64,000 nucleotides of DNA from Oxytricha trifallax (taxonomy: Eukaryota; Ciliophora; Spirotrichea; Sporadotrichida; Oxytrichidae). Numbering within the stretch: position 1 is the first letter of the stretch; every line of letters starts with the position of its first letter. The translations under genes were made by a program, and so were the position numbers. The notes under the pieces were generated by a model. That model saw only the letters and a list, made by a program, of their open reading frames with translations. It had not been told where the DNA came from and did no database searches. The stretch is taken from NCBI GenBank assembly GCA_000711775.1, contig ARYC01000206.1, positions 108,008 to 172,007 on the forward strand. The letters are read 5' to 3'. This document shows positions 33,962-45,668 of the stretch, piece after piece.

Positions 33962-36657
33962 ATGGATTTCGAGGATTTATTAGAGGAAGGCGGAGAAGGA
34001 GAAGATGGAGAATTTCAACAAAATCCAGACTTGTTTATGTTTGGCATGGACCAGAAAGAGGTAGAAGATATGAAGCAAAATAGAGATTCAGTTGTTTTCC
34101 TCATTGACTGCCATAGATCCATGCATGAGAAAAACCCGCACAATGGAGATGGCGACCCTTCAAATGTGCAGTAGATTCTTGATGCATGCTTGAGTTTCAT
34201 GAAAACTAAGATTATTACAAGTGACAACGACAAGATAGGCATCGTACTGTATGGCTGCAAGCAGACTAACAACCAATTGAACTTCAACAACATCTATGTT
34301 TTCTAGAAACTTGACTCGCCAGATGCATAATCAATAAAACAACTTGAAACTAAAATGCAAGATTTTACTAAGCAGTATGGCTTTGTCCCAAAAGAGACTC
34401 ATACCCCACTATTTGAAGCACTTTGGATCTGTCACTAAGAATTTAAGGTTGTTGAGAAGCAGAGTTATAACAAGAGAATATTCTTATTCACTAATGAGGA
34501 TAATCCAGGAAACGATAATGATAAGGGTATGGCTTAGCAAAGAGCAAATGATTTATCTTCACTCGGTGTGGATATTGAACTGTTTCCCATGCCAAAAGCT
34601 CAATAGCAAAGACCAGTATTTGATGTGAAAAAATTCTATGCAAACATCATTCAATTTGATGAAGAGGAGTAATTCTCAGAAATGCTTGGCATCCAGGGCA
34701 CTCAATCAAGAATCTCTGAATTGATGAAGCGTATTAGAATGAAAGAGTTTAGAAAAAGAACTCAAGGCAAGTGTTTGTTTAGTTTAACTCCTAAAGCTCA
34801 AATTGCTCTAAGCTTTTATACAACAGTAATGCCAACTAAAAAACCTACAGCTGCTAAAGTTAATGCTGTCAATAACAAGCAACTAAGGTCAACTCAAAGA
34901 TTTATATAATAATGCATTTGAAAAATTTATTATAATACGACTTATTTGAGATTCATTTGTCAAGACACAGGTTCAGTTTTATATAAGAATTAAATCGCAA
35001 ATCACTATCCAGTCGGTGGTGAGAAAGTAAACATCACTCAAGATGATGTCAAGCAAATTAAATTCTTTGATAATGTTGGTATGAAATTAATGGGCTTTAA
35101 ACCCAGATCAGCTCTTAAGGTTTTCCACAATATCAAGCACTCTTTTTAAAATATACTCATTTTAAATAAATTACAAATGCAACTTTACTCTTACTTTATA
35201 TACCCTGATGAGAAGAGAATCACAGGCTCTTCATAAGTTATGGATGCCCTTATTAATGAAATGATAAGTGACGATAAAATAGCTATTGTTAGATTTATTC
35301 CCAGGGACAACTCAGTTGTTAGATTTTGTGCTTTAGTGCCATAGAAAGAGAAAGTTGATATAATTAATTATACATCATATTAAATAAAGTATGTTAATTT
35401 ATCTAATTGATGATGAAGATGGATTTTAAACACCACCAGGTTTCTAGTTGATATTTTTGCCCTATGCTGATGATATAAGAGATATTAATGCAATATTTGA
35501 TGCAGCAGGGTATGGAGAAGAAATCAAAGAAGAGGAAAGTATTTTTGATAATTTGACTAATGAAGAGAAACATGCTGCCAAACTTATGGTCAAGAATATG
35601 TAAACCTCTATAGTATAGTGAAAATAATTACTTAATCATTAATTTAATATTAAATTACTTTACATCGACTTCAATTCAAGAAACTTTGATAATCCATCTC
35701 TTCAATAATTCTATGCAGGCCTCTAAGCACTAGCTTTGAATGAAGATAAGCCTGAATAAGTAGAGGATCATTTGCAACCAGATTACGAAGGTATGTAGAG
35801 ATTCGACCCTGTCATTCAAAAATTCAAGGATATCTTCTTCGATGGTGAGGATGAAGATCCTTAGTGCTCAGGCACAGCAAGAGGCCGAGGAAGAGGAGGT
35901 GCCAGAGGAGGAGCTACAAGAGGTGGACGAGGTGCTCGTGGAGGTGCTAAGAGTGGTGCTGGTTCTACTACCAATAGTTAAGCTACTTAGTAATAACCAG
36001 CAGCTGGAAGAGGTAGAGGCAGAGGTGGAGCAGCACTTAAGAAGGATGTAGTTATGGAAGAATATTTAACAATATTTAGTCGTTTTATAAGAATCAGATG
36101 AAGACGAGAGAGAACTTCCTTCTCAATCGCAAGGAAACAATTTAAAACAACAGTCTTAAGCTAGTAAAAAGCGCAAAGAACCACCCTCAAAGCTTGCTAA
36201 TAACAAAAACAAAAAGAGAAAGCGCAATACAAGTGATTCAGAGTCAGAGGCAGATGAAGTGAGCTCAGAAGAAGAAATGAAAAACTTCATTGTAGATGAC
36301 GATGATAGCGAAGAAGAACAAAAACGTCCAGCTAGAGGAAGTGCAGCAAAATCAAAGCAACCTGCTAGATCTGCATCAAAGAATCAAGCTTCCTAGGAGT
36401 CAAAGGATGAGCAACCTAGTTAGAGCTAAAAATCAGCCAAGGGATCCGCCAAGAAACCAGCCAAAGCTAAGGAACCAAAAATGGACTCATTAGAATAGAA
36501 GTTTGCAGGGTTAATCAAGGAGGGAGACCTTAAGAAATGCACGGTGGCTGAGCTTAGAGAATTCTTAACAGTCAAAAATCAACCAAATAAGGGCAACAAA
36601 AACTTCATGATTGATATTGTTGAGGAATATTTTGAAACTAATTTTGGTATATCATGA
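33962..36657 (+). CDS. XRCC6: Ku70 DNA end-binding protein with RGG, acidic and SAP tail
   Basis: Ku70 forms the Ku ring that loads on broken DNA ends for non-homologous joining. ATG 33962, TGA 36655-36657. N-terminal vWA-like domain: DSVVFLIDCHRSMHEKN, KIGIVLYGCKQTNN, RIFLFTNEDNPG, GVDIELFPM. Ku core: FDNVGMKLMGFKPRSALK, FIYPDEKRITGSSQ, RFIPRDNSVVRFCALVPQ, TPPGFQLIFLPYADDIRD, FDNPSLQQFYAGLQALAL. C-terminus: an RGG-type stretch (ARGRGRGGARGGATRGGRG), an acidic/Lys-rich region (SDEDERELPS, KKRKRNTSDSESEADE), and a SAP motif (KKCTVAELREFLTVKN). Four IESs with pointers, plus one 54-bp candidate, are removed to give about 819 aa. The RGG and acidic inserts are longer than in animal Ku70. Confidence 0.92.
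34898..34953. other. IES with 5-bp pointer AGATT (Ku70)
   Basis: AGATT at 34898-34902 and 34949-34953, 46 bp between, containing an in-frame TGA. Removal joins RSTQRF to ICQDTGSVLY. Confidence 0.85.
35139..35192. other. IES with 6-bp pointer ACTCTT (Ku70)
   Basis: ACTCTT at 35139-35144 and 35187-35192, 42 bp between. Removal joins NIKHSY to FIYPDEKR as the family expects. Confidence 0.8.
35355..35411. other. IES with 5-bp pointer TTGAT (Ku70)
   Basis: TTGAT at 35355-35359 and 35407-35411, 47 bp between. Removal joins QKEKVD to DEDGFQTPPGFQ in frame and removes a TGA. Confidence 0.85.
35611..35665. other. Candidate IES in Ku70, 2-bp pointer AT
   Basis: The frame meets TGA at 35616-35618; conserved sequence resumes at 35664 in the same phase (DFNSRNFDNPSL). 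Joining at AT (35610-35611 and 35664-35665) removes 54 bp and gives MQTSIDFNSRNF. The exact joint is uncertain. Confidence 0.5.
36058..36094. other. IES with 6-bp pointer AAGAAT (Ku70)
   Basis: AAGAAT at 36058-36063 and 36089-36094, 25 bp between. Removal gives KKDVVMEESDEDERELPS in frame. Confidence 0.8.
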
Positions 36658-37060
36658 GAGAATAAATTAAAATATTATGCTCAGGTTAATGGATGAATAA
36701 GTGTGAGTTTTTAAATTAGTTAAAAATAGAAATTTATTATAATTTAACTATTCATTAATAATAATAATTTCGATAATTAAAATTTAAAAATTGATAAAAA
36801 TATTTTAAACTAGTGATTTGTAATTTTTTATAAATTGATATTATAAAAGTTTCTCCAAGTAAAATTTGATTTTAATTAATTTTTATAAATAAATATAAAG
36901 AGATATAATATAATTATTTGTTGCCAAAAATATACAGTAATTTTTTCTATGTTAATTACTTTTTTATCATGTGAATCTCATCACTCAATTTATTAAAAAA
37001 ATAAAAATCGAAATCATTCTTTGAATAATAAAAATAAAAATGAAAATAACTTAACATAAT
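36658..37060. other. AT-rich interval after Ku70
   Basis: Only AT-rich DNA without credible coding sequence on either strand. Confidence 0.6.
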
Positions 37061-37852
37061 ATGAAATCTCTTTCACTTCCTCTACTTTTATTTTTGATCA
37101 CTGCTTTTTAACTATAACTGCTATCCTGCAGGTAAATCTACAACGATATAACTTCATGTGTGGCCTGCCTGGGTTCCCTCTATCCAATGTGCTCAACAAA
37201 CACGACAGTTTACAGTTGCAGGTCAAACGCAGCAGACACAGATTGCAAAACAGGCACATTCAAAACTAATCTTTTGAGTACTTGCCACAATGTAAATGGA
37301 ACAAATATTCTCTCTGCTGACTCTTAGTGCTTTGACACTTACTACATTACTAAGGATTATTTTGGAAGCAAAAATGCAAGGACTGTGTCTGTTACTCTGG
37401 CTAAGAATTAAATATGTCCTATTCAGATCATTATTGGAAAATTAAGAATGTAAGTAAAGTATTCATTTTTAAATTACTAACTCTATTTCAAGATTAAGTA
37501 TAGTTAATTGTTAAAATCTAGCAATAATCAAGTAGGTAACGACATCCCAGGAATATTAACAATAACTTTTAACAACAGAGCCAACTTAACTTATCTTGCA
37601 ACAAATTCAACTGAAATGTATTTTAATAAGACATCAGACTATGAAATGACTAATTACACACTAGTAACAAACACTAGTTTTAGTATTTCAGAGAATAAAG
37701 GAGTCACTTTTATTGCAAGCAACCCTTTCACTAATGGAACACCCACTATATTTGAGATTACATATTAAGGTGCTGAAGGCCTTAAAATGGGCAGGTGGTT
37801 AATACTAATGGGATTAATATTTACACTTTCCTAATATGTGCAAATTATATGA
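37061..37852 (+). CDS. Secreted or surface Cys-rich glycoprotein, unknown
   Basis: ATG 37061, TGA 37850-37852. Removing the AAGTAT-pointer IES (37457-37501) leaves 251 codons, 250 aa. N-terminal signal peptide MKSLSLPLLLFLITAF is followed by a Cys-rich part (SCVACLGSLYPMCSTNTTVY, YSCRSNAADTDCKTG) and many N-glycosylation sequons (NTT, NGT, NLT, NST, NKT, NYT). The C-terminus ends in a hydrophobic helix (RWLILMGLIFTLSQYVQII) with no long cytoplasmic tail, consistent with a membrane anchor or GPI signal. The CVACL-type Cys motif recalls ciliate PSI- or plexin-like surface proteins, but I cannot assign a family. Confidence 0.7.
37457..37501. other. IES with 6-bp pointer AAGTAT
   Basis: AAGTAT at 37457-37462 and 37496-37501, 33 bp between. 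Removal keeps the secreted-protein gene in frame (RMQVKYSQLLKSS). A GT...AG intron reading of the same region (37450-37492) would break the frame. Confidence 0.65.
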
Positions 37853-38156
37853 TAGTTTTGTAGAAAAAACAATCTATTTCTTTTCCTTTAAAAGAATATG
37901 GAAGGAAAAGTTTTCTTCTTCGAGAAACAAGTTTTGTAACAGCTTAAGAAAGATAATGTTCAATATTTAATTATTTTTTAATTTATATTAATTGCTTCAC
38001 GATTTCAAATTCCAAACCATAGTGATAATAATTAAACATTAACTTTAAATGTCAAAAAGATTCCAATTATCTGGAAATCGTGCTTTTATTATAATTATTT
38101 ATCATTACCATTATTTACCATTCCATAATAATATTTATTACAACTATTTATTAAAA

Positions 38157-40607
38157 ATGAAAAAGCTCTTCAAGCTTTCACTGGCTTATGGTGGAGTAAT
38201 GAGTACCATCTCTCTGTATAACAATTACATTAAACCTGCCCCAGCAGATCCACAGCTCCATCAAAAAAAGAACAAACGAGTCGTGGTTGTAGGTGCAGGC
38301 ATCGTTGGTCTTGGTACTGCTTATTATCTGTCCTAATATCCTGAAAATGAAGTAATTTTGATTGAGAAAGGAGAGAAATGTGCATAAGAATGCTCAGTGT
38401 AAAATGGATGCTTGCTTATGAGATATAATGCTGTACCTTGGACTTTTAGACCACTCATGGATGTAGTAAAAGGTGTGTGGAGGTCTGATACTTCTCAAGC
38501 AATTTATTTGACAAAAGCTCTTTAGGAGCCAGGTATGTTCAAGTTCTTCTGGTACTGGATGCAGCAAAGAAACAAGTCAAAAGTCACTGCGGATATCATG
38601 AAGCTTAATGATTTGCAAGAGTTGCTAATGGATCAGTTATTAATTTCAACTGGTATTACACCTTAAAGCATTAATTATGAGAATGATGCAGTGAGCTACG
38701 CGTTTGATGTTTTAAAGGGTATAGATGTCAAAAAAGCTTATGAAGAATATTAGAAGATTATGCCTGTCTTACCACATGGAGCTAAGCAAGAAATTGTTTT
38801 TGGAAAAGAAGAGCTCTAAGAAAGGGTATTTAAGCATTTCCCAAAATACACAGGACTCTTGAAGTATCACTTAGCAATTGTAAATCCTAACTACACCTTA
38901 AATACCTAATTGTTCTGCTAAAAGTTAGATGAGTACCTAAGGACTAAGTCACAATCAAATGTTTAAGTTTTCTACAAAACAGAACTTGAGAATTTCGTGT
39001 TTCATGATGAGCAGAAACATTTGATTAAGGGTATTAAGTTAAGAGGCAAAAATGAGATTCTAGAATGTGATGCTGTGGTACTCTGTGCTGGTTCATTTAT
39101 AGCAAGATTATTGAAAACAAATTTCAACTTGGTGTGCCCAGTTATCCCAGTCAAAGGCTACACCATGGATATCCCTTCAGATGCACCTATGAACAAGATT
39201 CATTTTGGATTCAAAGATATTGCATTTGTAGCAACACCTGTAGTATAAACTATAATTCTTTTTATTTACACATATCGATCCTGGCTATTGGAGAATTGCA
39301 GCCTTTGGTGATCTTTCTGGTTAAGACAAGTCTTTTGATCCTCGAAGAGTAAGATTCCTCAAGAATATAGTATCTGAAAGATTAGACAAAACAGAACTTT
39401 ACTAATATAAAAACCTTAATAAGGTAGAATTTTTGAAATACAAGTCGATATAATACTGATAAATCAAAAAGAGAGATATATAATCAGGTTCTTCTTAAAT
39501 CACTTATTAAAATTAAAAAGCTTAAATTAGGTTTTAGTCTTTAATCTATCGCAGTTCAAGTTCCATGTTCATCTCTGCTCTCTACTTAGTGATGTGTAAG
39601 AAGCTTTTTTCTCTGTACCTCGAGTGCTTCAATCTGTGTAGTATCAGTTAAATCCGTTCTCTCACATTTCGGTGGTTTTTCATTGTAAATCTGCGTGATT
39701 CTGAGATTTCGTCAATTGATTCAGAGCTTCCGTAACTAACAGTATACTGTTGAACACGAGCAACAACTGTAAAAAATTGTATCGTAAATCGATATTTTTT
39801 ATTTTACATATAATTTGTTGCTACACCCTCACATTAACATAACTATTTTCTCAAGTATTTTTCATTTTTGACTAAAATTAAAACATTTCTGGATGAAAAG
39901 AATTCTCTAAAGAGAAATAAGTTTTTGCTAAAGCAAAAACATTTTAGGCAAAAATGAAAAATATTTGTGAAAATAGTGATGTTAATGTGAGGGTGTAGCA
40001 ACAAATTATATGTAAAATAAAATATATCGATTTACTATACAATTTTTTACAGTTGTTGCTCGTGTTCAACAGTATACTGTTAGTTACGGAAGCTCTGAAT
40101 CAATTGACGAAATCTCAGAATCACGCAGATTTACAATGAAAAACCACCGAAATGTGAGAGAACGGATTTAACTGATACACACAGATTGAAGCACTAGAGG
40201 TACAGAGAAAAAAGCTTCTTACACATCACTAAGTAGAGAGCAGAGATAAACATGGAACTTGAACTGCGATAGATTAAAGACTAAAACCTAATTTAAGCTT
40301 TTTAATTTTAATAAGTGATTTAAGAAGAACCTGATTATATATCTCTCTTTTTGATTTATCAGTATTATATCGACTTGTATTTCAAAAATTCTACCTTACC
40401 TGTTTGAGACCAGTACCTCCCGATGATCTTCCTATTATTGGAAATTTAAGATTCTTCCCTAATGTTTATATCAATGCTGGCCACTCCGGTCGTGGAACTA
40501 CTTTCGGCCTTGCAACATGCAAATTAGTCACAGAATAATTAATGGAGGAAAAAGTCACTTGTGTTGAAGACCCCAAGCCTTATTCTCCCAGAAGATTTCA
40601 ATTATGA
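38157..40607 (+). CDS. FAD-dependent amino-acid oxidoreductase (DadA/DAO family)
   Basis: ATG 38157 chosen (an upstream in-frame ATG at 38049 gives an unlikely His/Tyr-rich leader); TGA 40605-40607. After removal of two IESs the frame is exactly 479 codons. FAD-binding motif RVVVVGAGIVGLGTAYYLS (GxGxxG), EVILIEKGEKCAQECS, an NG motif near QNGCLLM, VVLCAGSFIARLL, GYTMDIP, then PGYWRIAAFGDLSGQDKSFD, TCLRPVPPDDLPIIGNL and INAGHSGRGTTFGLATCKLV. This order fits the DAO superfamily, closest to D-amino-acid dehydrogenase small subunit (DadA). The N-terminus KLFKLSLAYGGVMS may target a membrane or mitochondrion. The gene is cut near its 3' end by a 974-bp palindromic IES. Confidence 0.9.
39234..39271. 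other. IES with 4-bp pointer ACAC
   Basis: ACAC at 39234-39237 and 39268-39271, 30 bp between. Removal joins DIAFVATH to IDPGYWRIAAF in frame. Confidence 0.7.
39413..40398. mobile_element. 974-bp foldback IES with 6-bp pointer ACCTTA
   Basis: Pointers ACCTTA at 39413-39418 and 40393-40398. The insert is a near-perfect inverted repeat: arms of about 450 bp from TAAGGTAG (39420) and to CTACCTTA (40398) match base for base apart from a few changes, with a central non-paired part of about 80 bp near 39872-39949. No coding frame is evident in the arms. Removal joins ELYQYKNLT to CLRPVPPDDLP of the FAD oxidoreductase. It looks like a non-autonomous foldback or MITE-type element now behaving as an IES. 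The arms do not resemble the TBE ends. Confidence 0.9.
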
Positions 40608-40751
40608 ATCAATTGACTCGAAATAAAGTATCTTGTTTCACAGATATTATCTTTATTTGACAATCTAATTTTTATCATAAACTTGACATTACAAGAATAT
40701 TCTTTGATAAGATTAATGCAGCAATAAAAAGAAATTAAAATTAAATATAAA

Positions 40752-42575
40752 ATGCAAAATAACACAAAGCGTTATCTGCCTAATGAAGAGAAGTACGGCT
40801 GGTACGATAAGTATAACTTCTATAAAGTTTATTAGAAGCATGATCCCCTATACATCAAGGTATGCGATTAAAGTGATTTACTTAACTTCATTTATTAGGA
40901 TATTGATGGAGCTGTACCAAATCCTAGAATGGGTATTCAGAGTTAATATGATTACTTAAATGTCATAAATAATAAAATTTTGGGAGCATTATACTTATAA
41001 TCAGTCATTATATAAGTGATTTATTTTATTTTACAAATGTCAGAGATATAGAAGGAGCCGCACCTAAAAGAATAATGGGAGTAAGTTTATTGAGTATCTA
41101 TATTTATTGGAGTTATTTGGGAAGAAAAAATATTCTATCTAATTTTTCATTAATGGATGATTAACTTTTTGTGTTTAGTATACAGGAGTTCATCCAGAAA
41201 TTAGAAGAAACAATATTGAAAACAAAAGCTAAGGTTTAACTTAAAATAATGGATACGAATCACATTATGCAAATACTTTCAATTCTGGCTACACTTCCCC
41301 AAACTATAATGAATAAAAATTATAAATAATTTAAATGTTAATTACTATTTATTGGCGAAAATAATTCTAATTATAAAGCATTTCTCCTCAAAAGTAATAA
41401 ATTAGAAACAAGTGACTAAAATTATAGAAATTTGATATAAGTAGCAAATTAGAAACCATAAATACTTGAGATAGCAAATCCTATTGATCATTCTATAGAT
41501 CAAGATCTTAATGATAGAAACAGTAAGCTAATTTTGTTAAATAATCATTACATTTAAAAGTGAGGACTATGAGTAAATCGATGAGCATGCAATAATTTGC
41601 TTATTCACCAAATAATAATACCAATCTTATAATATTATATTTCCTTTTTTGGTACTTATATATTTGACGAAATCAAACATATTTTTAATGAATACCTTTA
41701 ATGCCCCTAGTTCAAGCAGGCATTAATCCACTAAATTTAACCCTGGAGTGCCAGCAAGAGATGTAAACTCCCATGCTTACAGAGTTTTAAATGAAAAGCC
41801 TCCTAATTCCAAAAGAATGCTGCAGCTTTAACCTGCAAATCCGAATGATAATTAAATTTCAATCACGGAACCATAGTATAATCCAGAAGGAAGGCTAAGA
41901 ATGGATCCAACAATGATGAGTTAGTCCTAAAGATTCCAGACAGATAAACCTAGTTCAAATCGTAAACATGTTAACTTCTAGGATATGTAAAACAATGCAC
42001 CTCAATCATCTTAAAGGCAATAAATGTAGCAAAATCACGGACCTACTCTTCATTAATCGTTCTCGCCAACTAAGAGCGATATACTTGCCAAAAGTGGATC
42101 ACAAACCTTACTTTCTGGTAGTCAATCTTTTGCATAAAATTCTAATGGATTGCTGCCTAGTAGGAAAACTATCTATGATACTTATAGAGTTGATACAGAA
42201 TATCGAGAAACCTTTAATCCTCAGAAATTTAAATTTTAAAATTAAATGAGCAATTTATCTCATTAATTTGTGAATGACCCTCAAAACATCTACCTTCATT
42301 CTTAATATGGAAAGCCAAACTATCACGTTTATAAACCCTATGACTAAAAGCCTGGTATGACCAGAGGTCTAGACTTTACCCCCTCAACTGACTAAGGCTA
42401 GAAATATTTGGATTACTTAGGAAGAATGAACAGTGATAAGGCGTCAATGAGCGTTGGCTATGCTCCAGCTTTTTAAGCAATTTCACATTTGAATAATCCA
42501 GGAGCACACAGGACTGTGCAGAAAGATGCACCTAAATTTGATGTAATGAGCAGTTCTTATAAAGTCAGTAATTGA
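40752..42575 (+). CDS. DIDGAxP-motif protein, low-complexity
   Basis: ATG 40752, TGA 42573-42575, several introns (GTATGCGATTAA...TTTATTAG; GTAAGTTTATTG...TTTAG; GTAAGCTAATTT...TAAAAG). The start MQNNTKRYLPNEEKYGWYDKY is followed by two related motifs, KDIDGAVPNPRMG and RDIEGAAPKRIMG, seen in ciliary/apicomplexan-type proteins with DIxGAxP repeats, though I cannot name an orthologue. The rest is Ser/Asn/Gln-rich with SSSRHQSTKFNPGVPARD, YDTYRVDTEYRETFNPQKF, KPYDQKPGMTRGLDF and AISHLNNPGAHRT. Introns around 40980-41080, 41095-41185, 41530-41560 and 41620-41700 are approximate. It is possibly an axonemal or cortical protein; that is a guess. Confidence 0.65.
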
Positions 42576-42737
42576 AAAGATTAGTTTGAAAGTATTATTT
42601 GATAAGTATTTTTGAAAATTGATTATATAGTTGAATTTTTTGTAGAATTTGATTTTGCGTATGAGTTGAAGATAGGTTATGGAAATTCGAGAAGTTATAT
42701 TCAAATTATAATATTAAGAAAACATTAGCAAATTATA

Positions 42738-45240
42738 ATGCAAGGTTAAAGCCCAAATTCCAAAATGAGATTATCTCTCGAAGAGGATATTTTAAACGGC
42801 TAGGGAGATGAATGGGATGACATCTTAACTCCCAGCGTGGTCCATAACGCTGAATCAATCGCTCAGAAAATTGATTTCAAGGATCCAAGGCAACTAGATT
42901 TCAGTGGGATTGATCTACACGGGGGTAACAAACATTTAGATTAGAATAAAAGTGGGATACCTCTGGAGGATGAACAGCCTGAAACTCAAAGAGTTTAAAC
43001 AATCCAAAAGGAAAAAGAGGAGTCGCTTGATAGCTAGAGAACGTATCATGTACAAGTATACGACGATTAACATCAAATTTAATATGCAAAAGACGATATT
43101 GATATGTCATAAGAAAAGGGTCAAATTTTAACTAAGAGAGATAGATCTATGCCTGTTAATGATAATAACGATGGTGAAACTATCGATTAATTCAATAAAA
43201 TGCTAAATGAATCACCATTTTCATATCGAAGGTACATGAGATAACAAGACTCTAATAGTAGGAAAGCTATTAATGAACAGTATAATTCTTAAGTTGCAAA
43301 TGATATCATTTAGAATAAATAAGGATGCTTACTATCGCAAAACTTTAAAAATTAATTTTAAATTATATTCAACATTTATATATAAATGTTGCTTGAAATT
43401 TTATTTACTAATTTTATTATATTTATATATTACTTTAAGTTTAAAATATTTTTTTCCTAATTCCAAGCTTCTAAATATTTAACAACATTCAGACAAATTA
43501 GGGTGGGATGGATTCCGCTTAATTCAGCCTTCGTTAACCCAATCAAAAGCTAAGTACAGCCTTAATGAATAACTTCCCCTAAACTTAAAATGTAACGATA
43601 AACATAAACAATGACACCTACGTGAATTATAACATGTCAATGCCTCAAGCAACTCAAAACCATACTAATTATGGTGGAACTCACACACATTAAATGCAGA
43701 ACCCGAATAATAATAACTTAGATTCAAACACTAACACTCTTCTCAAGGGTCTCTAGGACAGCGACTATAACAATCGCACATAGGACGAAATATTGAATGA
43801 TAGGCAGAGCAATTAGTAGAGAGGTAGAACAGCACCGTTTCAAAATGCACCAGATTAGAAATTCAGAAAAGTTTCAGATTTGATATCAAATTACAAGAAT
43901 TTATAGAATTAAGGCAATACGAATTATCATCATCTTCATCATGGGGAAGTGTTCAGCGATTAAATGAGTCATTAATATTGCTATAGTTTAGATGTTTTAA
44001 TAATTTAACATTTTTTATTAGCTGGTCCTTAATGGCGAAATAAAATTAAAACTTCAAATGTTTATTAACCCATTAAAGGTTTTTAATTAATTTATTTCCT
44101 CATTATTTTATCAATAATAAACTTATATAATAAAAGGTCTGGTTATTTTTTATATTTTAATCTATCATTGTTCATTATTAATTTGCATTATTATCATTTT
44201 TTTAATATATGATGAATAGCAAGACAATTATGGATTGTAAGGATTGTTCTATCACCCTGACCACTAAAAGCAATAAGATGGTCCTCAGCCATACATGCCC
44301 TAAATGAGCCAGTTCAACTATAATAAAATGGGAGCGACTTCACAATCGATAGTGAACTACTCCCAAGGGCCTGGTTACTACAATTAATAAATGGTAAATA
44401 GAGCTTAGAGTCAACCAGGAACAGATATCCCTTCCAAGTTGAAAACTGCGGATAACTTCTATAAATGCAAAGAAAACATTCAACTGTATGGGTTGCCTTA
44501 GCACATGATTAAAAGTTTTGAGAAAAGGAGGAATTAATTAAGAAGCAGAGAGTCTGCAGCTACTATGCCACGTCATCCCGGATATAATTTCTAAGGAATA
44601 AATGGGAGTAATACTGTAAACATTGTTAATCAAAATGTAAACTTCGCTTAAGGTCCTATGTCTCAAGCATCGGGGATTTAAAATAGAACTGCTGTAAGTG
44701 CAGCTTCTAAGAGATTCTAGAAAAGAGGTACAATTCCCAAGAACTTATTCCTAAAATAGCTAATTTATTTAGTAATTATTATTCCAGAGAGGAGCTATGA
44801 ATTAGGATGATTCGATTGAGAGAGACAGCAAATCAGGTGGAATAAAAAGCCCGATGAATAAATATCGAGGAAGATTAATGTCTTAAGGAAGTGATGGCAT
44901 TAATGGGCACACATTCAACAACTTAAGAAATTAAATCAACATTAACAATCCCAATTAGATCATCAGTCCTCACAAGATTAATGGAGGAATACTTCAAGTG
45001 CCTTACTATTCAAATATAGAGAGACCTTTCTCATAGGGTAATCATTTCTAAACCAAATCCCCTTTCAAAGACCCATATCTTTAGACTAATGGTATGCTCT
45101 CAAGTATGAACCCTACAACTCAAAAGTAAAATAAACTTCGAAAGAATGCACTTCCTCCATTGGTATCCCCTCCTAAACTTCCTCCAATTAAAAACCATAA
45201 AACCTCTCATATTTATGTTTTTAAAATGGAGCTGCAAATT
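42738..45240 (+). CDS. Asn/Gln-rich disordered protein, unknown
   Basis: ATG 42738 (MQGQSPNSKMRLSLEEDILN). The frame is open to about 43330, then resumes at about 43490-43980, 44210-44760 and 44795-45220 after AT-rich breaks that are introns or IESs. Composition is Asn/Gln/Ser-rich with a few islands: EWDDILTPSVVHNAESIAQK, DKFRKVSDLISNYKN-like segment near 43860, and PSKLKTADNFYKCKENIQLY, GLPQHMIKSFEKRRNQL near 44440-44540, then a Pro-rich basic end (PPLVSPPKLPPIKNHK). No family is recognised. The stop is not certain; coding signal fades after about 45220 and the first TGA is near 45376. Confidence 0.6.
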
Positions 45241-45668
45241 ATTTTTTTAATACAATATATTTAAAGGAATAAGTATTACAATATTTTTTTTAATTCACAA
45301 CTAGACTAGCTTTATAGTTAAACTACTCTTATCGAAATAATTTAAATTATTGCAATTTTTAAAGTATTATGAAATGATAGTTTTTTTCAATAAAACAGAA
45401 TTTATAATAAGAAATTTATTATGTTTTACTATTATTTATATCGAAATACTTCTTCACGCATAAATAAAGATTTATGGGGCATATTAAATACTTTTAAATA
45501 ATTAAAATTAAATCATTAATATGTAACTATTTATTATTGCAAAATTTGAAATCTAGCTTACCCCCCTAATAATTATAAATTAAATAATGGAAATAAATGA
45601 TTATAAACTTTGAGGTTTTAATCTTTAGAGAGTTTATTCCTATCTTTGAAACGAATTTGAAAACACTT
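45241..45668. other. AT-rich interval before PPPDE gene
   Basis: No credible gene. The frame of the following gene is open from 45597, but the translated leader (NFEVLIFREFIPIF) does not belong to the domain, so I place the start at 45669. Confidence 0.5.

Noticed and set aside
39420..40398. The palindrome as a TBE relative
   Set aside because: Its ends are TAAGGTAG/CTACCTTA without C4A4 repeats, it lacks the three TBE genes, and the flanks are a 6-bp pointer rather than a 3-bp ANT site.
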